A stretch of DNA of 64,000 nucleotides from Delphinus delphis. Lineage: Eukaryota; Chordata; Mammalia; Artiodactyla; Delphinidae. Position 1 is the stretch's first letter. Each line of letters starts with the position of its first letter. The DNA is taken from NCBI RefSeq assembly GCF_949987515.2, contig NC_082683.1:128426582-128490581 (forward strand). Direction: 5' to 3'. Under the pieces are notes generated by a model, which saw only the letters and a list, made by a program, of their open reading frames with translations, was not told the origin of the DNA and searched no databases. This document shows, piece by piece, positions 46,823 to 58,799 of this stretch. The translations under genes and the position numbers were made by a program.

Positions 46823-47224
46823 GAGGAGGGAGGCAGGAAGATAGCCAAGCATGCAGGAAGGGAGAGATGGAGGGAGGCCTTGTACTTCTCCATAATGTCC
46901 TAGTAATTAATTGCATTATCCTTGAATTTATGTATCATTTAACAACAGAAAATGTGCTGTCGGTCTTATTTTTTCATACTTCCTCGATCAATTTACATAA
47001 ACCTACTGGTTCCATTTTATGGGGGGGTGGTCTGTGAGGAGATTCTCTGGTCTTAAAATGATGCTGTGATCTGAAAGATATATTCCAAGCAGAACTTCAG
47101 TCCAGACTTAACTAGAGAAAAAAAAATATATATCCAATCCTATCTCCTTTTATTTCCCAGTACAAGTAGAGTGGCCCTTTATTGGGCCTCCCCACTCCTT
47201 GCACGAATGTACACACACACACAA
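46823..47224. other. Intergenic spacer
   Basis: A G/A-rich tetranucleotide-like run (ggaaggagggaggcagg type) lies at 46820-46880. No gene. Confidence 0.4.
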
Positions 47225-47420
47225 TCGCATGCCAGTTCCTGCCTGAGAGTCTTTGCTCAGGGAGTTTCCCCTCCTAAAATACCCTCTCCTTCCCTCTCTG
47301 CTCACCTACATCTTTCCTACCCTTCAAAGCTTTGCTTAAGTTGTATTTGAAGCCATAGAATCATAAAGCTGCTGCCTATACATCACCTTCACTTTCTATT
47401 TTTCCTTTTACAAGCTCCTT
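47225..47420 (+). mobile_element. L2 3' UTR relic
   Basis: The phrases gagtctttgctcagggagtt, cctacccttcaaagctttgc and ttgtatttgaagccatagaa parallel the L2 region just before its terminus. Confidence 0.65.
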
Positions 47421-48099
47421 CACCATTCCAGTGAGTCCCTCCAGACTTCTCAAGTAAAGATGGCCAGCAGCTCCAGCTGATTGCCCCCACAGGGACCCTG
47501 TCACGGCCTGCTTCTGATGAAACTCTCAAACCATGGAGAGGTCCTTGGCTGTGCCCCAGGGCAATCCCCCCGGGCCTGGAGCTGACGTGGTTTGAACTCC
47601 CACGCTGAGCTGTTCTTCTGCCCTACTTCTGGATTTTACTGTAACTCACTTAGCAGCTGGAGCTGCTGAAGATGCAGAAAGGCCCTGTGGGTTTGCTTTT
47701 GATAATGTTCACATTGTTTCCAAAACTGTTTAGCATTTCCTGCCCTTGTTTAATAGTCTCCTTGAACTCTTTTTTTTTTTTTTTTTTTTTTTGGTCATTG
47801 CCTGTCCTTCCTGGGCTCCATTCCCTTATTCCTTATTATTCATTTTGATTATTCACAGTCTTCTTTCTCAATGTTACTCATTAGCATGCTATGACTTTCC
47901 CCATTCCATTTCTATGTCTCCTTTCCGCCATACTACCTCTCTGCCCAAATACCCAGATCTCCCCTGACTTTCTTCCTTTTGTCATCACTGTCACATCTTT
48001 CCTCTGGCATCCAGTTATTGGCATTGTCCCTTACTTCTATTATTTAAGTAACGAGCTTCTTAAGGAAAAAAGAAATCGAAGCCGTTTAGTAGAATGTTT
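47421..48099. other. Intergenic, with a poly(T) run
   Basis: A run of about 23 T is at 47770-47792, with no adjoining SINE. No gene is recognised. Confidence 0.4.
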
Positions 48100-48292
48100 G
48101 ATATCAGACCAACCTTAGTTCATATGTGACTTCTGACCCTAGCTGTTTGACCTTGGGTGAATTACTTCAACTGATTTGAGTCTCAGCTTTATCCTCTCTT
48201 TAAAGAGGGATGATACATTCCAAGTTTCACATACTGTGAGGTTCAATGAGATAATTTTAGACAGTGCTTGATGTCACAACAGGTAATATTTC
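48100..48292 (+). mobile_element. MIR SINE relic
   Basis: The text ccctagctgtttgaccttgg, then gtgaattacttcaactgatt and gagtctcagctttatcctct follows the MIR core. Confidence 0.8.
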
Positions 48293-48364
48293 TCTTCCAT
48301 TTCTATTTCCTACCTTTTTATGACGAAGCTACTCTATTTCTCTGTTGATTGTTAGCTTTCTACT

Positions 48365-49065
48365 TGTTCATTTATCCAGCAAACACTTGAGCACTGCGTA
48401 CGGGGCAGGCACTGGGGTAGGATCGGAGATACAGTGATGAAACGTGATAGACAATATCATTGCTCTCACAGAGTTTATCGTCTAGTGGGAGATTCAGGCA
48501 AGCAAACTGGCATCTCACTCTCCATTTTTCTCCCCCCACTTAGGAAGAGCTCAATGAGCATGTTCTTCCATGTGTCAGATACTGTGCTTCATGTTAGAGT
48601 TCCAGGCGAGTGCCACTTCCCCTCGAGGAGCTGAAGCTCCTCTGACACACAACTGGTTTATGTGTCAGATAAGATGATAATTCAGAGAAAGAATTGACCA
48701 TTTATGGAGCGGGGGGTGGGGGGAGAGAGGAGGGGTGTAGGGAGGGCTTCACTGAAGAGGTGAGTCTGGAAGGGATTGCTGGTTATGTTCAGAGTGGTAG
48801 AGATGGGTTCCAGAGCAAGCCGCATATCTGAACAATAACAATGTGAAATTATATGGCTGTCCTGGGCATTTGGAGAGCTGCAAGGGATTTAGTTCCGCTG
48901 GAATAGAGCAGCGAGGGGGCAAATGGTAGGAAATGTGCTGAACAGTCAAGAGGGACTTGACTTGAATGCCATGACTGAGAGTTTGAATGGTTTTTGAAAG
49001 TACAGGAGAGCCAGTGAAGTACATACAAAAATCCATTTAAGAAATACAACTCTACTGGCTCTGTG
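48365..49065 (-). mobile_element. L2 3' region
   Basis: Reversed L2: ttatccagcaaacacttgag, aggcactggggtaggatcgg, tcacagagtttatcgtctag, and further gagggcttcactgaagaggt. The middle part (48510-48660) includes a near-repeat of its own 3' end (cttaggaagagctcaatgag), perhaps a second L2 piece. Confidence 0.7.
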
Positions 49066-49099
49066 AAGTAGGGGTGGAGAGGGAAGAGACAGAAGGCAG

Positions 49100-49255
49100 G
49101 GGTCCTAGGAGCTAGGATGCTGTCTCCCTTTAACAAATGAGGAACCTAAGGTGTAGTGAGGTAAACGAGTGTTGTCAAGGTCATAAAAGGGTAGAGGTGG
49201 GATTTAGACCTAGGTAGTCTGACTCTAGAGCCTACATTCTAGCATATTTGATTAA
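49100..49255 (-). mobile_element. MIR SINE relic, minus orientation
   Basis: The text aacaaatgaggaacctaagg, then gtcaaggtcataaaagggta and gtagtctgactctagagcct is a reversed MIR. Confidence 0.8.
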
Positions 49256-49667
49256 GTGAAAGTGAAATAATGCAGATAATGTGGACCTTAAACTTTAGTC
49301 ACTCTTAAACTTTATTTAAAAAAATTTTTTTGAAGTATTTATCTTTTTATTTTACATTGGAGTATAGTTGATTTACAATGTTGTGTTAGCTTCAGGTGTA
49401 CAGCAAAGTGATTCAGATATATATATATTCTTTTTCAGATTCTTTTCCCTTATAGGTTATTACAAAATATTGAGGATAGTTCCCTGGACTATAGAGTAGG
49501 TCCTTGTTGGTTATCTATTTTATACATAGTAGTGTGTGTATGTTAATCCCAAACTCCTAATTTATCCCCCCCCCGCCACATTTCGCCTTTGGTAACCATA
49601 AGCTTGTTTTCAAAATCTGTGAGTCTGTTTCTGTTTTGTAAATAAGTTCATTTATATTATATTTAAA

Positions 49668-52600
49668 AATTACATTCCACATGAGTGATATCATATGATA
49701 TTTTGTCTTTCTCTGTCAGACTTACTTCACTTAGTATGATAATCTCTAGGTTCATCCATGTTGCTGCAAGTGTCATTATTTCATTCTTTTTTATGGTTGA
49801 GTAATATTCCACTGTATATATGTACCACATCTTCTTTATCCATTCACTGATGGACTTTTAGGTTGCTTAGATGTCTTGGCTATTGTAAATAGTGTTGCAA
49901 TGAATATTGGGGTACATGTATCTTTGTGAATTATGGTTTTCTCCAGCTATATGCCCAGGAGTGGGATTGCTGGATCATATGGTAGCTCTATTTTTAGTTT
50001 TTTAAGGAACCTCCGTACTGTTCTCCATAGTGGCTGTACCAATTTACATTCCCAACAACAGTGCAAAAGGGTTCCCTTTTCTCCAGACCCTCTCCAGCAT
50101 TTATTTGTTTTCAACTTTTTTTTTTTTTTTTTTTTTTGTGGTACACGGGCCTCTCACTGTTGTGGCCTCTCCCGTTGTGGAGCACAGGCTCCAGATGCGC
50201 AGGCTCAGCGGCCATGGCTCACGGGCCCAGCCACTCTGCGGTATGTGGGATCTTCCTGGACCGGGGCACGAACCCATGTCCCCTGCATCGGCAGGCGGAC
50301 TCTCAACCACTGCACCACCAGGGAAGCCCAGTTGTCAACTTTTTGATGACAGTCATTCTGACAAGTATGAGGTGATACCTCATGGTAGTTTTGATTTGCA
50401 TTTCTTTAATAATTAGTGATGTTGAGGATCCTTTCATGTGTTTTTGGCCATCTGTATGTCCAGAAATGTCCATTTAGACATTTAGATCTTCTGCCAATTT
50501 TTTGATTGGGTTGTTTGTTTTTTTGATATTGAGCTGCATGAGATTTTTCCCTTGTCGGTCGCATTGTTTGCAAATATTTTTTTCCCATTCTATGGATTAT
50601 CTTTTTGTTTTGTTTATGATTTCCTTTGCTGTGCAAAAGCTTTTCAGTTTAATTAGGTCCTATTTGTTTACTTTTGTTTTTATTTCATTACTCTAGGAGG
50701 TGGATCCAAAAAGATTGCTGTGATTTATGTCAAAGAGTGTTCTGCCTATGTTTTCCTCTAAGAGTATTATAGTGTTCAGGCTTACATTTAGGTCTTTAAT
50801 TTATTTTGAGTTTATTTTTGTGTATGGTGTTAAAGAATGTTCTAATTTCATTCTTTTACATGTTGCTGTCCAGTTTTCCCAGCACCACTTATTGAAGAGA
50901 CTGTCTTTTCTCCATTGTATATTCTTGCCTCCTTTATCATAGATTAATTGACCATAGGTGTGTGGGTTTATTTCTGGGCTTTCTATCCTGTTCATTGATC
51001 TATAAGTCTATCTTTGTGCCACTACCACACTGTTTTGATTACTGTGGCTTTATAGTATAGTCTGAAGTCAGGGAGCCTGATTCCTCTAGCTCCGTTTTTC
51101 TTAAGATTGCATTGGCTATTTGGGGTCTTTTGTGTTTCCATACAAATTTTAAGAATTCTTGTTCTAGATCTGTGAAGAATGCCATTGGTAATTTGATAGG
51201 GATTGCATTGAATCTGTAGATTGCCTTGGGTAGTATAGTCATTTTGACAATATTGATACTTCCAATCCAGGAACATAGTATATCTTTCCATCTGTGTCAT
51301 CTTCGATTTCTTTCATCAGCATCATATAGTTTTCAGAGCACAGGTCTTTTATGTCCTTAGGTAGGTTTATTCCTAGGTAATTTATTCTTTTTGATGCAGT
51401 GGTAAATGGGATTGTTTCCTTAATTTCTCTTTCTGATCTTTCATTGTTAGTGTTAGTGTTAGATTTCTGTGCATTAATTTTGCATCCTGCAACTTTACCA
51501 AATTCATTGATGAGCTCTAGTAGTTTTCTGGTAGCATCTTTAGGATTTTCTATGTATAGTATCATGTCATCTGCAAACAGTGACAGATTTACTCCCTCTT
51601 TCCCAATTTGTATTCCTTTTATTTCTTTTTCTTCTCTGATTGCCATATCTAGGACTTCCAAAACTATGTTGAATAAAAGTGGAAATAGTGGACATCCTTG
51701 TCTTGTTCCTGATGTTAGCAGAAATGCTTTCAGTTTTGCACTGTTGAGTATGATGTTAGCTGTGGGTTTGTCACATATGGCCTTTATTATGTTGAGGTAC
51801 GTTCCCTCTATGCCCACTTTCTGGAGTTTTTATCATAAATGGGTGTTGAATTTTGTCAAAAGCTTTTTCTGCATTTATTGAGATGATCATATGTTAATGT
51901 CTTCAGTTTCTTAATGTGGTGCATCACATTGATTGATTTGTGGATATTGAAAAATCCTTGCATCCCTGGGATACATCCCACTTGATCATGGTGTATGATC
52001 CTTTTAATGTATTGTTGGATTCAGATGTTAGTATTTTGTTGAGGATTTTTACGTCTATGTTCATCAGAGATATTGCCCTGTAGTTCTTCTTTTTTGTGGT
52101 ATCTTTGTCTGTTTTGGTATCAGGATGATGGTGACCTCATAGAATGAGTTTGGGAGTGTTCCTTCCTCTGCAATTTGTTTGGAAGAGTTTCAGAAAGACA
52201 GGTGTTAGCTCTTCTCTAAATGTTTTATAGAATTTGCCTGTGAAGCCATCTGGTCCTGGACTTTTGTTTGTTGGGAATTTTTTAATCATAGTTTCAATTT
52301 CAGTACTTGTGACTGGTCTGTTATATTTTCTATTTCTTCCTGGTTCAGTCTTGGGAGAGTGTTCCTTTCCAAGAATTTGTCCATTTCTTCTAGGTTGTCC
52401 ATTTTATTGGCATGTAGTTGCTTGTAGTAGTCTCTTTTGATCCTTTGTATTTCTGTGGTGTCAGCCGTAATGTAACTTCTTTTTCATTGCTAATTTTATT
52501 GATTTGAACCCTCTTCCTTTTTTTCTTACTGAGTTGGGCTAAAGGTTTATCAATTATGTTTATCTTTTTGAGGAACAAGCTCTTAGTTTCATTGATCTTG

Positions 52601-53678
52601 TCTGTTGTTTTCTTCATCTCTATTTCATTTATTTCTGCTCTGATTTTTATGGTTTCTTTCCTTCTACTATGGGTTTTGTTTGTTTTTTTTTTTTGGTTTA
52701 GGTGTAAGGTTTAGGTGTAAGGTTATATTGTTTATTTGAGATTTTTCTTGTTTCCTGAGGTAAGATTGAATTGCTATAAGCTTCTCTCTTAGAACTTCTT
52801 TTGCTGTACCCCATAGGTTTTGTTTTCATTTGTCTCTAGGCAGTTTTTTTATTTCCTCTTTGATTTCTTTGGTGATCCATTGGTTGTGTAGTAACAAATT
52901 GTTTAGCCTCCACATGTTTGTGTTTTTCACAGTTTTTTTTTTTCCTGTAGTTGATTTCTAATCTCATAGCATTGTGATCAGAAAAGATGCTTGATATGAT
53001 TTCAGTTTTCTTAAGTTTACCGAGGCTTCATTTAAGGCCCAGCATGTGATCTATCCTGGAGAATGTTCCATGTGCACTTGAAAAGAATGTGTATTCTGCT
53101 GCTTTTGGATGTAATGCTCTAGAAATATCAATTAGGTTCATCTGGTCTAATGTGTCATTTAAGAACTGTGTTTCCTTATTGATTTTCTCTCTGGCTGATC
53201 TGTCTAAAGATGAAAGTGGGATGTAAAATTCCCCCACTGTTATTGTGTTACTGTCGATTTCTCCTTTTATGGCTGTTAGCATTTGCCTTATATATTGAGG
53301 TGCTCCTATGTTGGGCACATATATATTTACAATTGTTATATCTTCTTGGATTGATCCCTTGATCGTTACGTAGTGTCCTTCTTTGTCACTTTTAATAGTC
53401 TTTATTTTCAAATCTATTTTGTCTGATATCAGTATTGCTACTCCAGCTTTCTTTTTTTTTTTTCCAGCTTTCTTTTGATTTCTATTCCCATGGAGTACCT
53501 TATTCCATCACCTCACTTTCAGTCTGTGTGTGTATGTAGATCTGAAGTGGGTCTCTTGTGGACAGCATATATATGGGTCTTGTTTTTGTATCCATTCAGC
53601 CAGTTTATGTCTTTTGGTTGGAGCATTTAATCTGTTTACCTTTAAGGTAATTATCAATATGTATGTTCTTATTGCCAT
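49668..53678 (-). pseudogene. L1 ORF2 remnant (copy 4), frameshifted
   Basis: The start is at 53678 (sense MAIRTYILIITLKVNRLN), the endonuclease N-terminus, with the QETHF segment. An endonuclease C-terminal part lies in another frame at 53411-53028. The RT is split. The frame at 51817-51239 (192 codons) keeps FADD at 51577-51566 and the [15 protein letters not shown] context. Post-RT segments lie at 51242-51039 and 50995-50801. A SINE (50121-50330) cuts the C-terminal region. Several frameshifts and stops; the catalytic box is still intact. Confidence 0.92.
50111..50344 (-). mobile_element. Long CHR-type SINE in ORF2 of L1 copy 4
   Basis: The body is about 50121-50334. The duplication tcaacttttt lies at 50111-50120 and 50335-50344, with partial agreement further out. 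Confidence 0.94.
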
Positions 53679-53775
53679 TTTGTTAGTTGTTTTGGCTTTG
53701 TTTTTGTAGGTCTTTTTTCTTTCCTTCCTCTTTTCTTCTCTTGTGATTTGAGGACTATCTTTAGTGTTGTGTTTA

Positions 53776-54010
53776 GATTCCTTTCCTTTTTTTTTTTTTT
53801 TTTTTTTGTGGTACACAGGCCTCTCACTGCTGTGGCCTCTCCCATTGTGCAGCACAGGCTCCGGATGCACAGGCTCAGTGGCCATGGCTCACGGGCCCAG
53901 CCATTCCATGGCACATGGGATCCTCCCAGACTGGGGCACAAACCCGTGTCCCCTGCATCGGCAGGCGGACTCTCAACCACTGCGCCACCAGGGAAGCCCT
54001 GGATTCCTTT
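53776..54010 (-). mobile_element. Long CHR-type SINE at the ORF1/ORF2 junction of L1 copy 4
   Basis: The body is about 53785-54001. The short duplication gattccttt lies at 53776-53784 and 54002-54010. Confidence 0.93.
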
Positions 54011-54865
54011 TTTGCTGCTGCTGAATTCTCTTAGCTTTTGCTCCTCTGTAAAGCTTTTGATTTCTCTGTCAACTCTTAACGAGAGCCTTGCTGGGTAGAG
54101 TATTCTTGGTTGTAGGCTTTTCCCTTTCATCACTTTAAATATATCCTGCCACTCCCTTCTGGCCTGCAGAGTTCTGCTGACAAATCAGCTGATAACCTCA
54201 TTGGGATTCTTTTGCATGTTATTTGTTGCTTTTCCCTTGTTGCTTTTAATGTTTTCTCTTTGTCTTTAATTTCTGTCAATTTGATTAACATGTGTCTCAT
54301 TGTGTTCCTCCTTGGGTTTATCCTGTATGGGACTCTGCATTTCCTGGACTACGGTGACTGTTTCCTTTCCTATGTTAGGGAAATTTTCAGCTGTTATGTC
54401 TTCAAATATTTTCTCAGGCCCTTTCTCTGTCTCTTCTCCTTTTGGAACCCCTATAATGTGAATGTTGGTGTGGTTAATGTTGTCCCAGAGGTCTCTTAAA
54501 CTGTCCTTATTTCTTTTCATTATTCTGTTCCATGACAGTGATTTCCATCATTCTGTCTTCCAGTTCACTTATCCATTCTTCTGCCTCATTTGTTCTGCTA
54601 TTGATTCCCTCTAATGTATTTTTCATTTCAGTTATTGTATTGTTCATCTCTGTTGTTTGTTCTTTATATCTTCTAGCTCTTTGTTAAACATTTCTTGTAT
54701 CTTCTTGGTCTCTGCCTCCATTCTTTTTCTGAGATCTTGGATCACCTTTACTATCATTACTCTGAATTCTTTACTGGGTAGATTGCCTATCTCCACTTCA
54801 CTTAGTCGTTCTTCTAGGGGTTTATCTTGTTCCTTCATCTGGGACATAGTGCTATGCCATCTCAT
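54002..54865 (-). pseudogene. L1 ORF1 remnant (copy 4), frameshifted
   Basis: The start at 54865 reads MRWHSTMSQMKEQDK, the family's N-terminus, with the coiled-coil-like part to 54644. The RRM-like part (INHTNIHIIGVPKGEE) lies at 54520-54266 in another frame. The C-terminal end (LREFSS) reaches about 54010, where a SINE sits at the ORF1/ORF2 junction. Confidence 0.9.
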
Positions 54866-55816
54866 TTTGTCTAACTTTATGTGTTTGTGGTCTCCATTCT
54901 GCAGGCTGCAGGATTATAATTCCCTTTGCTTCTGGTGTCTGCCCCTGGTGGGTGAGGCTGTTCTAGAGGCTTTTACAGGCTTCCAGATGGGAGGGACTGG
55001 TGCCTGCCCACTGGGGGGTCTTGTCCCTCTGGTGGGCAGGGCCATATCAAGGGCTGTGTTTAGAGGTGGCTGTGGGCTCAGGAAGACTTTAGGCAGCTTG
55101 TCTGCTGATCAGTGGGGCTGTGTTCCTGCCCTGTTGATTGTTTGGTCTGAGGCATCCCAGCACTGGAGCCTAAAGGCGGTTGGGTGGGGCCAGATCTTGG
55201 TGTCAAAATAGCAGCCTCTGAGAGAGCTCATGCCAATGAGTACTCCCTGGTACCTCTGCCACCAGTGTCCTTGTCCCCACAGTGAGCCACAGTCACCCCC
55301 CTACCTCCCCAGTAGTGCTTCCAAGGACAACAGGTAGGTCTGGCCCAGGGTCCTATGAAGTCACTGCTTTTTCACTGGGTCCCAGTGTGCACAAGACCTG
55401 TGTGCACACTCCTTTCTGTTTCCTCCAGTTCTGAGGAATTCCTGCCATCAAGCTGTGCTGACCTTCAAAGCCAAGTGCTCTGGGAGCTCCGCTTCCCGAT
55501 GCCAGACCCCCAGACTGGGGAGCCTGATGTAGGGCTCAGAACTCTTACTCCTGTCAGAGGAGCTCTGTGATGTAATTATTTTCCAGTTTGTGGGTCAACC
55601 ACCCGGAGGGTATGGGATTGATGATATCACCAGTGCACCCCTCCTACAGTCTGGTTGTGGCTTCTTCTTTGTCTTTTGATGTAGAATATCTTTTTTTTGG
55701 TAGGTTCTAGTCTTTGTTGATGGTTGTTTAGCAGTTAGTTGTGATTTTGGTTTTTTTTTGTTAGAGGAGGTGAGTTCAACTCCTTCTACTCTACCATCTT
55801 GTCTCCCTCCTCTTCT
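54866..55816 (-). promoter_or_regulatory. L1 5' UTR / promoter region (copy 4)
   Basis: About 0.95 kb of moderately GC-rich sequence upstream of ORF1, ending at the natural L1 5' end. CpG content is much lower than in copy 1, consistent with age-related CpG decay or a different promoter type. Confidence 0.65.
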
Positions 55817-55829
55817 GTCTTAGAAACCT

Positions 55830-55980
55830 AAAATTTAGCATCATCAAAATCCTCTGAAGGTTTGTTAGTGCACAGATTGCTGAGCCCCACCCACAGACTG
55901 ATTAAGTAGGTCTGAGTGAGGCCTGAGAATTTGCATTGCTAATGAGTTCCCAGGTGATGCTGAAACTATAGGAGTTGAAA
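55830..55980 (+). mobile_element. MER5A-type MITE (hAT-Charlie)
   Basis: The phrases acagattgctgagccccacc, attaagtaggtctgagtgag, gcctgagaatttgcattgct and ttcccaggtgatgctgaaac are MER5A signatures. The left end is damaged, possibly by the adjoining L1 insertion. Confidence 0.85.
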
Positions 55981-57229
55981 AGATGGTGAAATGAGAGCAC
56001 TGGAGTACTCAAGAAAAGAGAGTGGTATAGTTAGTAAAAATATACCGTGATGCAAAAGTTGTCCATGGATAGGAGGCATGTCCCTCAGAGTCACTTTCTG
56101 TAGCCTTGTAACTGCAGTAGGAAACATGGATACTGAGGGCAGTGGAGGAACAAGTTCATCAAGAAATTATTGGGAAGAATATAGAGTCTATTCCATGCAG
56201 GGGAGGTGATGTGAGCACGACATGGCTGTGGTAATGTGATGAGAAATTAAAGCCTCACAGAGAAGAGGGTTTGTGTTGGGAAGACATGAAAGATAGGACT
56301 GGAGATAAGATTAGAAAGACAGTCCTATCTCAAGACAGATTCCAGAGGGTCTTGAATGTCCAGCTATTGAGCTTTGGATCTTATTATGTAGGTAGTTTAA
56401 AGCTTAATGGAACTGGTTTATTCAGAATATTTATTTGAGGGTGGTATAAATTATGAATTGGAGAAAGGAGATAAGTTATAGGGAGACCCCAGCTCCCACT
56501 CTCATTGCTTGAGCTGAAGACCAGTCTCAAGGAAACCTCAGACCTTCACTTCTGACAGTTTCCATCTGGCTTCCTCTTCCTCCTTCACCTAGACTTCTAA
56601 ACTTTAAACTTTCTGTTCATATTTACTTTCCATTTTTTAATCTAACCTGTTTTTCTTATTTAATTCCTTTGTTAGCCTTCAATTTTGTTTAATTTGTAAA
56701 ACCATTTTTTTTCACCTTTTAAATCTTTTACATTATTGATGGAATGTTTTTAATCGTAATCTTTTATCTTTTCCTGTATCATTTTAAGCTTCTTATCTCT
56801 TTAAGCTTTGGCTTCTTATTTATTTAAGATACAGATTTTATTTTTTTAAATCAACTTATTAATAGGATCTTTTGTAAGAAGGTTTTTTTTGGTACTATCT
56901 TTCAAGTTTAATTCTTATAGCTATTTTTGTTTATTTTGTTTGCAGGTTCAGACTTTTATTTATTTTCAAAATTTAATACTTATTCTTGTTTTAAATTTTA
57001 ACCATTTTTGTAAGACTTTGAGATTCTTATTTCTCTTTCCTTTATTCTCATTCATTTATTCATTTTTTTACAAAGATGTAGAATGTCTTTGATTTCCTAT
57101 AAGTTGTATACTGACATCTCATTTTTCACTCCTTTATGAATAAATACAAGTCTTAAAAATCTAAACCTTCTGATATGTATAGTTTATATGTGTTTTGGAG
57201 AAAAGAAAAATAGGAAAACAGGGATGGTG
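55981..57229. other. Intergenic; L2-like hints and an AT-rich tract
   Basis: The stretch 56140-56420 may be very old L2 (reversed), judged from gcaggggaggtgatgtgagc and tgagctttggatcttattat. The stretch 56620-57090 is T-rich and low complexity. No gene. Confidence 0.4.
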
Positions 57230-58085
57230 AGTAGAGGGAGCCTGTCTGTAAAGTGACATTTAAATAAAGGCCTGAATACAATGAAAGATTCAGACTTGTA
57301 GGTTTTTGGTGTAAGAACCTTTGAGATAAGTTGAATAACATGGGCCAAGACCCTGAGGTAGAAGAATGTCTGGTAAGTTCAAACTTCAAGGAGACAGTGG
57401 CTGAAGGGGGAAAACAGTGAGAAGAGTGGTATTCAATTAGGTCAGACAGGATTGATATATAGACATTCTTGTATGGCCTTGTAGTCATTGTAACAACATT
57501 GGATTTTATTTTCACAAGATTGAGAAGTCCTAAGGGGTTTTAAGTTAGAGAAGGGATATGCTCTCCTTTATACTTGTACAGGATCACTTTGGTTGCTCTT
57601 TTGAAAATAGACTGGAGAAGGGCAAGGGAAGAAGAAGGAAGCTAGTGCAATAATCTGGGCAAGATATCAGGGCACAGTTGGGCTAGGATGAAGGCCATGA
57701 AGGTCATGAGAAGTGGTAAGATTCTTGATATCTGTAGAAGTTTGAGCTGACAGAATTTGATGATGCATTAAATGTGGAGTGTGAGAGAGAAAGAGAAGTT
57801 GAGGATGACTGCAAGATTTTTAGTTTGAGGAACGAGAAAGAATAAATTGCCTTATTTTGAGACCACAAGAGAAACAGGCAGGGCACACAGAGGGTATGGG
57901 GGGTGGTACCAGGTTTTCAGATTTGGTCATTTAGTTTGCAACACTTGATAGACATCCCAATTGAGATATCAAGTAAGTGACTGAATAGATGAATCTGGAG
58001 TTTAGCAATCAAGTTCCATTGAAGATATAAGTTTGTATTTCTGAAGCATTTGCATAGAGATGGTATTTAAAACTGTGACACTGGA
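57230..58085 (-). mobile_element. L2 3' region
   Basis: Reversed L2 with good continuity: tcttgtatggccttgtagtc, ggatcactttggttgctctt, gtgcaataatctgggcaaga, gtgagagagaaagagaagtt, gaggatgactgcaagatttt, gacatcccaattgagatatc. Confidence 0.88.
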
Positions 58086-58092
58086 TCAGATC

Positions 58093-58350
58093 ACCTAAGA
58101 CAGTGCTTTTCACACTTTTCGGACCACAGCTACAGTAAGAAATGTGTCACTTTACAATGTGGTACACATGCACACACACTGATTCAAAAGCTGATGAAAC
58201 AAAACTGATCCTTACCACGGATGTTGTACTCTGACATTTTCAATGATATTTTCTTTTATTTCATTAAAAGTACTAGTCGTGGCCCTCAAAACTGACCTCA
58301 CCATCCACTGATGGGTGGCAACCCACATTTTGAAAAGCCCTGACTTAAGA
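58093..58350. mobile_element. hAT-Charlie-type MITE with 8-bp target duplication
   Basis: The element is 58101-58342 (242 bp). The inverted ends are cagtgcttttcacactttt and, reversed from the right, cagggcttttcaaaatgtg. The flanks acctaaga (58093-58100) and acttaaga (58343-58350) agree at 7 of 8 positions, the hAT duplication length. No transposase. I do not name the subfamily. Confidence 0.85.
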
Positions 58351-58727
58351 AATTAATATAAGCAGAGAAGAAAAAAGGTTTGAGGACTGAGTTCTGGTGC
58401 CCAGTGAAATGTTTAGTGTTTAAGAAATGAGGAGGGGCCAGCACAGCAGCCTGAGAAGGCATGGTCAGTGGAGAACCAGTTTTCTTGGACACCATGTGGT
58501 CTGAATCTCCACTCCCAACCCCCCTGGTTCTGATTCTCTCTCATCTCACCTTCCCTGGACACTCTCCTCTCTCTACCACTTCATTCCATGGATGGGCATG
58601 GAAGCATCCCCTTCACTGTCCAGAGGTTAGTGTGTTTAATTGACCTAGATTGTATGTTTGGGACTATCACCGTGGGGTTACAGCACACACAGAAGTGAGT
58701 TACAAATCAGTGTTACATATTTTCCTA
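58351..58727. other. Intergenic, no recognised feature
   Basis: No repeat or gene that I can support. Confidence 0.45.
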
Positions 58728-58795
58728 TCTTTTTTTTAATTGAAATATAGTTGATTTACAATGTTTCAGGTATACAGCAAAGTGATTCCGTTTTT
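58728..58795 (-). mobile_element. Very short L1 3' end (first of a tandem pair)
   Basis: It reads ttgaaatatagttgatttac, then aatgtttcaggtatacagca and aagtgattccg: only about 65 bp of L1 3' terminus. It directly precedes a second L1 3' end in the same orientation. Confidence 0.85.
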
Positions 58796-58799
58796 ATTT

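Larger units (their letters stand above)
49316..55816 (-). mobile_element. Near full-length L1 (L1 copy 4) carrying two SINEs
   Basis: Both ends appear present. The 3' UTR is at the left (ttggagtatagttgatttac, cttcaggtgtacagcaaagt) and the 5' end is near 55816 (sense GGAGGGAGACAAGATGGTAG). Without the two SINEs it is about 6.1 kb. Both ORFs are frameshifted. The 5' UTR (54866-55816) is shorter and less CpG-rich than in copy 1, suggesting another subfamily. A convincing target duplication was not found. Confidence 0.92.
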
